NCBI RefSeq assembly: GCF_900111125.1
Contig: NZ_FOGE01000032.1
Span: forward strand, 1 to 48,037
Source of the DNA: Sphingobium sp. YR768
GTDB taxonomy: Bacteria; Pseudomonadota; Alphaproteobacteria; Sphingomonadales; Sphingomonadaceae
Direction of reading: 5' to 3'
DNA: 48,037 nucleotides
Below are positions 1 through 8,280 of the stretch, piece after piece. The translations under genes were made by a program, and so were the position numbers. Each line of letters opens with the position of its first letter. Position 1 is the stretch's first letter. Below the pieces are notes generated by a model that had not been told where the DNA came from, made no database searches, and worked only from the letters and a program-made list of their open reading frames with translations.

Positions 1-340
1 TCATACCGGCGACGTGCCATCCAACCCTCCAATGCTGGAGAGCCGTGAATCATCTCACTCGCCAAACCGCAATCTATTTATGAGTTTACGGCCTAGGCTG
101 CCGGAAGATGTGTGTGCAAGTGATGGTGAAGCCCATCTCTTCGGCCGCCTCCGATATTTTAAGTGCGTGGGGCGGCTTCTGACACCAAATCTCGCCTAAT
201 ATGCAATGCGACCAATTGCCTGTTGCTACGCTATTTTTTTCTTGCCGAATCCCCGCCGATATTTAGCATTCGGCATCGGATGGCCTGTGGGAGGCCTTTA
301 TTGGGCAGGGCGTGGTCTTTTGCCGCGCATGGGGGAAAGT
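1..340. other. Non-coding left edge, AT-rich
   Basis: No convincing gene is seen before the RTX gene. The stretch is AT-richer than most of the window and contains short T and A runs (for example around 234-240). A small hairpin (CTCCA-ATGC-TGGAG) is visible near 29-42. It presumably holds the promoter of the RTX gene, but no clear -35/-10 pair could be chosen. Short open frames here have no recognisable protein features. Confidence 0.5.
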
Positions 341-3300
341 GTGGCGATTTTTGACGGTGGTTTGGAAGACGATATTTATCTGGGTACAAAATCTTCCGAT
401 ATAATTAGCGGCAACGGTGGAAATGATGCTCTGGTTGGGGATGAAGGAAGCGACCAGATCGATGGCGGTGATGGCAATGATTTCCTCTATGCCCAGACAC
501 TTTCCTTCGATTGGAAAGGGTATAATTTTAGGTGGTTGCCGCCAGTAACCGACGTCGATGCGGTAAAGGACACCCTAAACGGCGGAGATGGAAACGACCA
601 TATATCTGCGGGCTATGGCGATGATATCGACGGAGGCGAGGGGTCGGACTATCTGGTCATCAGCTTTCGAGGAGCGTCTTCCGGGATCATTGCTGATTTC
701 AGCACGTTAGAAACCGGTGGCAGTGTCACCGTCGAAGGCGGCACCATCAAAAACGTCGAAATGCTTGAATGGGTGGATGGTAGCGAATTTTCTGACGTAA
801 TTACAGGGCAGATCGCGGCCAGCGATGCGCCGATTTACGGGCTGGGTGGAGATGATCACTTGATTGCCGGGGGAACTGGCACGGGCAGGCTATATGGAGG
901 CGATGGAGATGACACGCTCGAATCCGCGTGGAGCATGTTATACGGCGGAAGCGGCAACGATCTGCTGATCGGAGGATATCCTTTCGCCTATGGGGAGGAT
1001 GGAGACGACGTCATATGGGCGCTTAATGAAGCGTCTGGCGGTGCAGGCGACGATATTATCGGTTTTCTTCGCGATCTGGACGGTTCGGGAAGGCCAGGCA
1101 TTCTATACGGCGACGATGGCAATGATCGATTAGAAGGTTCGGGCCACATCGATAAGCTTTCCGGCGGAAGCGGATCGGATATTCTCTATGGCAATGGCGG
1201 GGACGATATCCTTTACGCCGGTGCAAGTGGCAGCGGTACGGGCGCTTTCGATCCTTCCGATAGTTTGGCTGAGCACGACCAGCTTTTCGGCGGAGATGGC
1301 GATGACGTCATGATCATCGGCTATGGCGACGATGCAGACGGTGGTGATGGTACGGATTCCGTTACCGTATATGCGCTAGGGGCAAGTTCCGGCGTATTTA
1401 TTGATATAGGTGATCCATCTAACGGTCGTATTGGGACCGGAATTATCAGGAATGTCGAAATCATAATCGGTGTTTATGCGAGTGATTTCGATGATGTGAT
1501 CAAAGTGGACAACGTCGGATCGGATGCTTCCATAAATGGAAAGAAAGGTAACGATATAATCTCTGGACTGTCCCATAGCGTCACTTTTAACGGGAATGAA
1601 GGTAACGATATACTAATCGGCAGTGCGCAGGGTGACATGCTGGACGGTGGATCAGGGAATGACATCATATATGGAGGCGGAGGTATCGACCGCATCTCTG
1701 GTGGAGATGGTGACGATGTCATCGAAGGTGGATCCGGAACAAATTATATCGGTGGTGGGGCTGGAATAGACACGATATCCTATCGACACTCTACAGGAGC
1801 CGTTGTTGTCGATCTTACGCCGCCTGATGGTGCAACGGTAAAGGTGCAGACGCCAGACAGCATAGACTACTTCAGTACGATCGAAAATGTAGTCGGATCA
1901 CAATATGGCGATAGCATAAAAGGTGATTCCGGAATTAACGTTATATCCGGCGAGGATGGGGATGACACGATCCTGGGCCAGGACGGCGCGGACATACTCT
2001 ATGGCGACGCGGGTAACGACGTGCTGGGGGGTGGCGTCGGCATCGACACGCTCTATGGCGGGACCGGCAACGACCGTTTGGATGGCGGTGCGGGCGCGGA
2101 CCGGCTGGTCGGGGGTGTCGGCGACGATATCTATATCGTCGACACGGCGGGCGACGTCATCGTCGAACTGGCGGGCGAAGGAGACGATCATGTCTATAGT
2201 TCCGTCAGCTATATATTGTCTTCCCATATCGAGCGGCTGTCCATGACCGGGACGGCGGCAGTCGACGGAACCGGCAATGAACTCGACAATGTCATTGTTG
2301 GCAATGCTGCTGCCAATAAACTGACTGGAGGTACTGGTAACGATTATCTGGACGGCCTGGATGGCGACGACCTGCTGGAAGGCGGCGCGGGTAATGACAT
2401 TCTCATCGGTGGTCGTGGCGGAGACCAGATGATCGGCGGCGCGGGTGATGACCTGTATGTTGTCGATGATATCCGCGACACGGTGAGCGAAGATGCCGAT
2501 GCGGGGATCGATACTGTGCAGTCGAGCGTCAGCTTCGTGCTGGGCGACAATGTCGAGAATCTGGCGCTGGGCGGCACGGCGGCACTGACCGGCACGGGCA
2601 ATGCGCTGAACAATGTGATGACCGGCAATTCGGGCGTCAGCACCTTGCTGGGCGGAGATGGCGATGATCATCTGTCGTCGGGTGTCAATGGCAGGGGCAT
2701 ATTGGTCGGTGGTGCCGGATCGGACGTGTTGATCGGCAGCGCGGGTAATGATTCCCTGAACTCCGGACTATCAGGCGTCCGGGATATGGGCACGGAAAAG
2801 GATGTGCTGATCGCTGGCGCAGGGGATGACGGCGCTAGTGCGGGTTATGGGGACGATGTCGATGGCGGAGAAGGTTATGACAGCCTTTCCTATAGTTTCG
2901 GCGGCGCCAGCGCAGGCATCGATATCCGTAGCAGCGATCTGTTGGGAGCGGGGCCGCACGTCATTGGTGGCGGCACTGTCCAGAATTTCGAAAGGCTTTC
3001 GGGCCTGCGCGGCAGTGAATTTGATGATTATATCAATTATGACACCTTCTATATATCGCAACTGGTGATCGAAGCCGGAGCCGGGAACGACACCGTCATC
3101 ATTACCGGCGATGCGCCCGTCAAGATGCTGGGCGGCGATGGCGATGACAGGCTGGTTGTCGGCTATCAACCGGGCAACCAGTTTGATGGCGGTGCCGGGT
3201 CCGACACGATCGATTTCAGACTTTATGGAGAGAAGGTGACTGTCGCCTTGGGCCTGAATGGCGCGAACGGGAATGGCGGCCCTTATCTGACCCAGCTGCT

Positions 3301-5101
3301 GAACGTGGAGAATGTGATCGGCTCGTCCTATGCGGACGGGATCGTGGGCAATGAACTGGCCAATGACCTGCGGGGCGGGGACGGGGATGACACGATCCTG
3401 GGCCAGGATGGCGCCGACAAACTTTATGGCGACGCGGGCAATGATGTGCTGGGCGGTGGCGCTGGCATCGATACGCTCTATGGCGGGACCGGCAACGACC
3501 GTCTGGATGGCGGCGCGGGCGCGGACCGGCTGGTCGGGGGTGTGGGCGACGATATCTATATCGTCGACACGGCCGGCGACGTGATCGTCGAACTGGCGGG
3601 TGAGGGGAATGACACGGTCGTCGCCAGCGGCAGCTATACGCTGTCGGACCATGTCGAGACGCTGAAGCTGAACGGCACGGTCGGCGCGGCGGACATGCGC
3701 GGCAACGGGCAGGACAATCTGATCACGGCGGAAGGGGCGAGCGGATCGTCGGCGCTGGGGATCCGGCTGTTCGGCCTGGGCGGCAATGACATGCTGCTGG
3801 GATCGGTTGCGGGCGATGTGCTGGATGGCGGTACGGGCAATGACGTGATGAAGGGCGGCCTGGGCAGCGACCTTTATTATGTCGACAGCGTGGGCGACCA
3901 GATCGTCGAAGGGCTGAATGCCGGTGTCGATCATGTGGCGTCGAGCATCAGCTATACGCTGGGCGCCAATGTGGAAGGGCTGACGCTGACCGGGAGCGCG
4001 AACCTGAACGGCATCGGCAACGCGCTGAGCAATGCGATCTTCGGCAATGACGGCAATAACTATCTGTCCGGCATGGGCGGGCGGGATACGCTGTACGGCT
4101 ATGGCGGCAATGACGTGCTGGTGCCGGGCGACGGCAATAATGTGGTCGATGGTGGCGTGGGCTATGACCTGTTGCTGCTGACCGGGGCGAAGGGCAGCTA
4201 CAGCTATTTGTCGGCGAACGGTTCCATCTATCTGGTGGGCGAAGAAGGCGCCACGAAGATGACCGGCGTGGAATCCGTGCGCTTTGCCGATGGGACGGTG
4301 GCGACGGGCGACCTGGCCAGCAGCCTGACGGCGTTCGACGGTCTGCGCTATATTGCGGGCTATAGCGACCTGATGGCGGTGTTCGGCACCAATGCGGCGG
4401 CGGGCGTCAGCCATTATGTGAGCAGCGGCTTTGCCGAGGGGCGCGATGCCAAGAGCTTCGATCCGCTCGATTATATTGCAGGCTATAGCGATCTGGCGAG
4501 CGCGTTCGGCACCGATGCGCAGGCGGCGACGCGCCATTATATCACGACAGGCGCGAAGGAAGGGCGCAATGACGACCGGTTCGATGCGCTCGACTATCTG
4601 GCCTCCTATGCGGACCTGTCAGCGACGCTGGGCGCCGACGAGGAAGCGGGTGCGCGGCATTATCTGACCATCGGCAAGGCGCAGGGACGCAGTGACGATG
4701 GCTTTGACGGGCTGCAATATGCGGCGGGCTATGCCGATCTGGCGGCATTGTTCGGCAGCAATGACGATGCGGCGGCACGGCATTATATCCAATATGGCCG
4801 GGCCGAAGGGCGCGTGGCGGACAAGTTCGACGGGCTGCGCTATATCGCTTCCAACGCGGACCTGATCGTGTCGATCGGCGACAATGACGACGCGGCGGCG
4901 AAACATTATCTGGATCATGGCTTTGCCGAGCACCGGTCGACGACCAGCTTCGACGCGCTGAAATATGCGGCGGCCAATCCGGACCTTGCCGCGGCGTTCG
5001 GCAGCGATGTCGAGGCGCTGACCGAACATTATATCGACTTTGGCTATTATGAGCATCGCGCGATCGCACCGGCCGCCGCGATGGTGGAAGTCATCGGGTG
5101 A
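341..5101 (+). CDS. Large RTX (hemolysin-type calcium-binding repeat) protein with C-terminal 41-aa repeats
   Basis: About 1586 residues made almost entirely of RTX nonapeptides (GGxGxDxLx), the calcium-binding beta-roll repeats typical of type I-secreted proteins. Between beta-rolls are recurring modules. Three copies of a GYGDDxDGGEG...GASSG...NVE module start near nt 610, 1320 and 2840. Four copies of a DDxYxVDxxGDxxxE module start near nt 2125, 2445, 3550 and 3865. The last part (nt 4334-5071) is six 41-residue repeats. No signal peptide or catalytic motif is visible, so an adhesin or matrix role is inference. The GTG at 341 follows a GGGGG tract and gives MAIFDGG, resembling the MATVSDY start of the next gene; ATG 329 and a start at 206 are alternatives. 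The 5' 1.6 kb is AT-richer than the 3' part. No type I transporter genes are in the window. Confidence 0.85.
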   Translation: MAIFDGGLEDDIYLGTKSSDIISGNGGNDALVGDEGSDQIDGGDGNDFLYAQTLSFDWKGYNFRWLPPVTDVDAVKDTLNGGDGNDHISAGYGDDIDGGEGSDYLVISFRGASSGIIADFSTLETGGSVTVEGGTIKNVEMLEWVDGSEFSDVITGQIAASDAPIYGLGGDDHLIAGGTGTGRLYGGDGDDTLESAWSMLYGGSGNDLLIGGYPFAYGEDGDDVIWALNEASGGAGDDIIGFLRDLDGSGRPGILYGDDGNDRLEGSGHIDKLSGGSGSDILYGNGGDDILYAGASGSGTGAFDPSDSLAEHDQLFGGDGDDVMIIGYGDDADGGDGTDSVTVYALGASSGVFIDIGDPSNGRIGTGIIRNVEIIIGVYASDFDDVIKVDNVGSDASINGKKGNDIISGLSHSVTFNGNEGNDILIGSAQGDMLDGGSGNDIIYGGGGIDRISGGDGDDVIEGGSGTNYIGGGAGIDTISYRHSTGAVVVDLTPPDGATVKVQTPDSIDYFSTIENVVGSQYGDSIKGDSGINVISGEDGDDTILGQDGADILYGDAGNDVLGGGVGIDTLYGGTGNDRLDGGAGADRLVGGVGDDIYIVDTAGDVIVELAGEGDDHVYSSVSYILSSHIERLSMTGTAAVDGTGNELDNVIVGNAAANKLTGGTGNDYLDGLDGDDLLEGGAGNDILIGGRGGDQMIGGAGDDLYVVDDIRDTVSEDADAGIDTVQSSVSFVLGDNVENLALGGTAALTGTGNALNNVMTGNSGVSTLLGGDGDDHLSSGVNGRGILVGGAGSDVLIGSAGNDSLNSGLSGVRDMGTEKDVLIAGAGDDGASAGYGDDVDGGEGYDSLSYSFGGASAGIDIRSSDLLGAGPHVIGGGTVQNFERLSGLRGSEFDDYINYDTFYISQLVIEAGAGNDTVIITGDAPVKMLGGDGDDRLVVGYQPGNQFDGGAGSDTIDFRLYGEKVTVALGLNGANGNGGPYLTQLLNVENVIGSSYADGIVGNELANDLRGGDGDDTILGQDGADKLYGDAGNDVLGGGAGIDTLYGGTGNDRLDGGAGADRLVGGVGDDIYIVDTAGDVIVELAGEGNDTVVASGSYTLSDHVETLKLNGTVGAADMRGNGQDNLITAEGASGSSALGIRLFGLGGNDMLLGSVAGDVLDGGTGNDVMKGGLGSDLYYVDSVGDQIVEGLNAGVDHVASSISYTLGANVEGLTLTGSANLNGIGNALSNAIFGNDGNNYLSGMGGRDTLYGYGGNDVLVPGDGNNVVDGGVGYDLLLLTGAKGSYSYLSANGSIYLVGEEGATKMTGVESVRFADGTVATGDLASSLTAFDGLRYIAGYSDLMAVFGTNAAAGVSHYVSSGFAEGRDAKSFDPLDYIAGYSDLASAFGTDAQAATRHYITTGAKEGRNDDRFDALDYLASYADLSATLGADEEAGARHYLTIGKAQGRSDDGFDGLQYAAGYADLAALFGSNDDAAARHYIQYGRAEGRVADKFDGLRYIASNADLIVSIGDNDDAAAKHYLDHGFAEHRSTTSFDALKYAAANPDLAAAFGSDVEALTEHYIDFGYYEHRAIAPAAAMVEVIG
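1961..2181 (+). repeat. Direct repeat copy 1 inside the RTX gene
   Basis: About 221 bp nearly identical at DNA level to 3386-3606 (offset 1425 bp). It encodes three RTX nonapeptide rows and a DDIYIVD module (GQDGAD ... VIVELAGEG). Differences are mostly third-position changes. It also lies where the gene changes from AT-richer to GC-richer composition. Confidence 0.8.
3386..3606 (+). repeat. Direct repeat copy 2 inside the RTX gene
   Basis: Second copy of the ~221-bp segment at 1961-2181, in the same reading frame. The near-identity, against the divergence of neighbouring RTX rows, points to a recent internal duplication or gene conversion. Confidence 0.8.
4334..5071 (+). repeat. Six tandem 41-aa repeats, C-terminus of the first RTX protein
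   Basis: Six in-frame units of 123 bp, each following the pattern FDxLxYxAxxxDLxxxFGxDxxAAxxHYxxxGxxEGR. Units correspond one-to-one with those at 7396-8133: unit 1 ends GFAEGRDAK, unit 4 ends GRAEGRVADK and unit 6 ends GYYEHR in both genes. The whole six-unit block therefore descends from one ancestor rather than expanding separately. Confidence 0.9.
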
Positions 5102-5108
5102 TGACAAG

Positions 5109-5140
5109 CGGGGTGGAAGCAACAGGTTTCCACCCCGTTT
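5109..5140 (+). terminator. Rho-independent terminator after the RTX gene
   Basis: A perfect 10-bp stem (CGGGGTGGAA / TTCCACCCCG) with a 9-nt loop, followed by TTT, starts 8 bp after the stop codon. Confidence 0.75.
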
Positions 5141-5219
5141 CGCTTGTGAAAGTGAATCGGCCTATTTGTTGCCGCTTTATGAAAAGCAATCTGATGCCGG
5201 TAAGATGTCAATCCATGAA

Positions 5220-5246
5220 TTGACCGAAATATGAATGGCTTATAGT
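5220..5246 (+). promoter_or_regulatory. Possible sigma70-type promoter of the protease gene
   Basis: TTGACC (5220-5225) and TATAGT (5241-5246) are separated by 15 bp in an AT-rich stretch just before the protease start. The spacer is shorter than the usual 17 bp, so this is only a candidate. Confidence 0.35.
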
Positions 5247-5274
5247 TTGCTTTCCGGGTCAGTCTGGGGGGTAT

Positions 5275-8163
5275 ATGGCGACGGTTTCCGATTATACGGC
5301 TATATTGTCCGGTTCATCGATCAACGGCACGACGGGCGTTGGCGCCTTTGTCAGCTATTCCTTTCCCGATGTGGTGCCGGATTATCTCTATACTCTCTAT
5401 TCGGCTGAGGGACTGGCCACCTATCAGGTCTTCTCCGAGGCGGAAAAGGCGGCCGCACGGGCGGCGCTGGACCTGTGGGCCAAGGTTTCCGGCCTGACCT
5501 TTTTCGAGGTTGCGCCGGGCGAAGGCGACATCAAGTTCATGAATTACGACCTGTCGGCGCTGGACAGCAATGCGGCCGGTTTCGCTTATTATCCGATGAG
5601 CGGTTATGATGGGTTCGAAGCCGCCAGCGATGTCTTCATCCACAAGGGTGGGGCCAGCAACATGCATCTGTTGCTGCATGAAATCGGCCATGCGCTGGGC
5701 CTGAAACATTCGTTCGACGGCGATCCGGCGCTGGCGACGGCAGTAGATAATTATGCAAATACAGTAATGAGTTATACCAGTGGCGGCACCGCTGGTGACG
5801 TACTGGGCACGCTGGACATACCTGCGATCCGCTATCTCTATGGCAATGAAAGCAAGGATGGGTCGCAGGTTGCCAGCTGGAACTGGAATGCGGCGACGCG
5901 GACCCTGACGCAGACCGGTGCGGCCGGAGCGGATGCCATTTACGGTATTGGCGGCGCGGACATCATCAATGGTGGCGATGGCGACGACGAGATACTCGGT
6001 CGCGACGGCGCGGACCAGTTGAATGGCGGGGCGGGCAACGACACGCTGAGCGGCGGTCGTGGGACCGACATGCTTTATGGCGGCGCTGGCAACGACCAGA
6101 TGTTCGACGGCACGGGCGATGACAGGCTGGACGGTGGCGACGGCGATGACCAGCTCTATCTGTCGGAGAGCAATCGCGGGAGCCTGTTGGGCGGAGCGGG
6201 CAATGACAGCCTGCATTTCGGCCTGTCCGGCACAATCGGGCTGGCGACCATCGATGGGGGTGAGGGCAGCGATTCGCTCGTCTACGACATCGGCGATATC
6301 AAGGTCGATCTGGCCGTTTCGGCGCTGAAGACAAGCGGGATCGAGACGCTGTATCTTTCCGCAGGCAGTGGCAATGACGTGTTGCGGAACGACAGCCAGA
6401 TGGACTTCGTCAGTCTGCAGGGGATGGGCGGGGACGATATCCTCCATGCCGGATCGTCCAGAGGCAATCTGATGGGCGGAGACGGCAATGACTGGCTGAT
6501 CGCGGGCAGCGGTTTCAGCTTCCTCTATGGCGGGGCGGGTGCCGACCGGTTCATTTTCAACAGCGCGGCGGATTCCGGTTCGACCTTCGACCAGATCGAG
6601 GATTTCCAGACGGGTGTCGACCTGATCGACATTGGCGCGATGGCGCCGACCAATGTGCGCATCGTCAATTATAGTTTCGGCAATTATATCTATGCCGACA
6701 CCAGCGCGGGGCAGTTCACGCTGTTCGTGCGGGCGGCGGTATCCCTGTCCGATATCGATGCCGTGCAAAAGGATTTCGGCGGCACCAATGGCAATGACGT
6801 GCTGACGGGGAACAGCGCGAACAACAGCATGTACGGTTATGCCGGGAACGACCAGATGGCCGGGCTGGGCGGCAATGATTATCTGGATGGCGGTGCCGGG
6901 GCGGACTATATGGCCGGGGGGCTGGGCGACGATATCTATATCGTCGACAATGTCGGTGACCGGGTGGTGGAACTGGCCGGTGGCGGCACGGACCATGTGC
7001 AGGCCAGCCTGTCCTATGCGCTGGGCGCCAATGTCGAACGGCTGACCTTGCTGGGCACGGACAATATCGCGGGCACGGGCAACAGATTGTCGAACGTGAT
7101 CACCGGCAATGGCGGCAACAATGTTCTGGCCGGGCAACTGGGCCATGACATACTGAACGGCATGGCCGGTAATGACGTGCTGATCCCGGATGCTGGCAAC
7201 AATAGCGTCGATGGCGGTGCGGGGAACGACCTGCTGCTGCTGACGGGCGTGAAGAGCAGCTATAATGTTCTGGAAGCGAACGGCTTCCTCTATCTGGTGG
7301 GTGAGGAAGGCGCGACCCGGATGACCGGGGTGGAGACGGTGCGCTTTGCCGACGGGACGCTGACGACGGCGCAGTTGAAGACCAGCCTGGCCGGGTTTGA
7401 CGGGCTGCGCTATGCGGCAAGCTATAGCGATCTGGCGGCGGCGTTCGGGACGAATGCGCAGGCCGCGACCAATCATTATATCAGCACCGGCTTTGCCGAG
7501 GGACGCGACGCCAAGGCGTTCGATCCTTATGACTATATTGCCGGATATACGGACCTGATGGCGGCCTTTGGCGCCAACGGCGCCGCGGCGACCCGCCATT
7601 ATCTGACCACCGGACGGTTCGAGGGGCGGACCGACGAGCGGTTCAGCGGGCTGGATTATGCCGCGTCCTACAAGGATCTGGCTATATTCTACGGATCGGA
7701 TGAGGAAGCGGCGGCGAAACATTATATTCGCACGGGTCGCTATGAAGGGCGGAATGACGACGGGTTCAATGCCCTGCAATATGCGGCGTCCTACAAGGAT
7801 CTGGCCGGGTTGTTCGGGACGGACGTGGACGCGGCGACGCGCCATTATCTCCAGTTCGGGCGCGCCGAAGGGCGGGTGGCGGACAAGTTCGACAGTCTGC
7901 GCTATATCGCGTCCAACAGCGACCTGATCGTGGCGATCGGCAGCAATGATGATGGTGGGGCAGCGCATTATCTGCGGACGGGCTTTGCCGAAAATCGGCC
8001 GATGACCAGTTTCGATGCGCTGAAATATGCGGCGGCCAACCGGGATCTGGCGGCGGCCTTCGGTACGAATGTCGAGGCGCTGACCGAACATTATATCGAC
8101 TATGGCTATTATGAGCATCGCCAGATCGCGCCGGCAGCGGCGATGATGGAGGTGATCGGCTAG
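5275..8163 (+). CDS. Serralysin-like M10 zinc metalloprotease with RTX repeats and C-terminal 41-aa repeats
   Basis: A 962-residue secreted endopeptidase. The zinc site HEIGHALGLKH is at residues 135-145 (ligands H135, H139, H145; catalytic E136). The Met-turn VMSYTSG follows with M165, the spacing of the serralysin branch of family M10. RTX rows begin near residue 222, with one DDIYIVD module around nt 6925. A linker (LLLLTG...YLVGEEGATRMTGVE) shared with the first RTX protein leads into six 41-residue repeats from residue 708. There is no Sec signal, as expected for type I secretion. Classical serralysins are about 450-500 residues, so the extra length is RTX plus the repeat block. A GGGGGG tract lies 3 bp before the ATG. 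The protease call is firm; the substrate is unknown. Confidence 0.92.
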   Translation: MATVSDYTAILSGSSINGTTGVGAFVSYSFPDVVPDYLYTLYSAEGLATYQVFSEAEKAAARAALDLWAKVSGLTFFEVAPGEGDIKFMNYDLSALDSNAAGFAYYPMSGYDGFEAASDVFIHKGGASNMHLLLHEIGHALGLKHSFDGDPALATAVDNYANTVMSYTSGGTAGDVLGTLDIPAIRYLYGNESKDGSQVASWNWNAATRTLTQTGAAGADAIYGIGGADIINGGDGDDEILGRDGADQLNGGAGNDTLSGGRGTDMLYGGAGNDQMFDGTGDDRLDGGDGDDQLYLSESNRGSLLGGAGNDSLHFGLSGTIGLATIDGGEGSDSLVYDIGDIKVDLAVSALKTSGIETLYLSAGSGNDVLRNDSQMDFVSLQGMGGDDILHAGSSRGNLMGGDGNDWLIAGSGFSFLYGGAGADRFIFNSAADSGSTFDQIEDFQTGVDLIDIGAMAPTNVRIVNYSFGNYIYADTSAGQFTLFVRAAVSLSDIDAVQKDFGGTNGNDVLTGNSANNSMYGYAGNDQMAGLGGNDYLDGGAGADYMAGGLGDDIYIVDNVGDRVVELAGGGTDHVQASLSYALGANVERLTLLGTDNIAGTGNRLSNVITGNGGNNVLAGQLGHDILNGMAGNDVLIPDAGNNSVDGGAGNDLLLLTGVKSSYNVLEANGFLYLVGEEGATRMTGVETVRFADGTLTTAQLKTSLAGFDGLRYAASYSDLAAAFGTNAQAATNHYISTGFAEGRDAKAFDPYDYIAGYTDLMAAFGANGAAATRHYLTTGRFEGRTDERFSGLDYAASYKDLAIFYGSDEEAAAKHYIRTGRYEGRNDDGFNALQYAASYKDLAGLFGTDVDAATRHYLQFGRAEGRVADKFDSLRYIASNSDLIVAIGSNDDGGAAHYLRTGFAENRPMTSFDALKYAAANRDLAAAFGTNVEALTEHYIDYGYYEHRQIAPAAAMMEVIG
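7396..8133 (+). repeat. Six tandem 41-aa repeats, C-terminus of the protease
   Basis: Six 123-bp units homologous and collinear with 4334-5071. Both proteins also share the tail EHYIDxGYYEHRxIAPAAAM followed by xEVIG. The block may be a secretion or surface-attachment region; the function is not known to me. Confidence 0.9.
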
Positions 8164-8197
8164 GGCGCTTTTCTCCTTCTTTCCGTCCCTGACGGTC

Positions 8198-8229
8198 GCA
8201 TGAACGATCTGGCCAAGGATCGTTCATGC
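8198..8229. terminator. Terminator-like hairpin after the protease gene
   Basis: A perfect 12-bp inverted repeat (GCATGAACGATC / GATCGTTCATGC) with an 8-nt loop lies 35 bp after the stop. No T-tract follows, so it may be a stabilising hairpin or a Rho-assisted end. Confidence 0.5.
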
Positions 8230-8280
8230 CCGCTGGTGCATTGTGCCGGGGTGTTGGGGGATTGGTGAAGGAGACATGCC

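Noticed and set aside
341..5101. Regularly repeated DNA resembling a CRISPR or minisatellite array
   Set aside because: The periodicity is 27 bp and in frame, encoding RTX nonapeptides; there are no conserved repeats with unique spacers.
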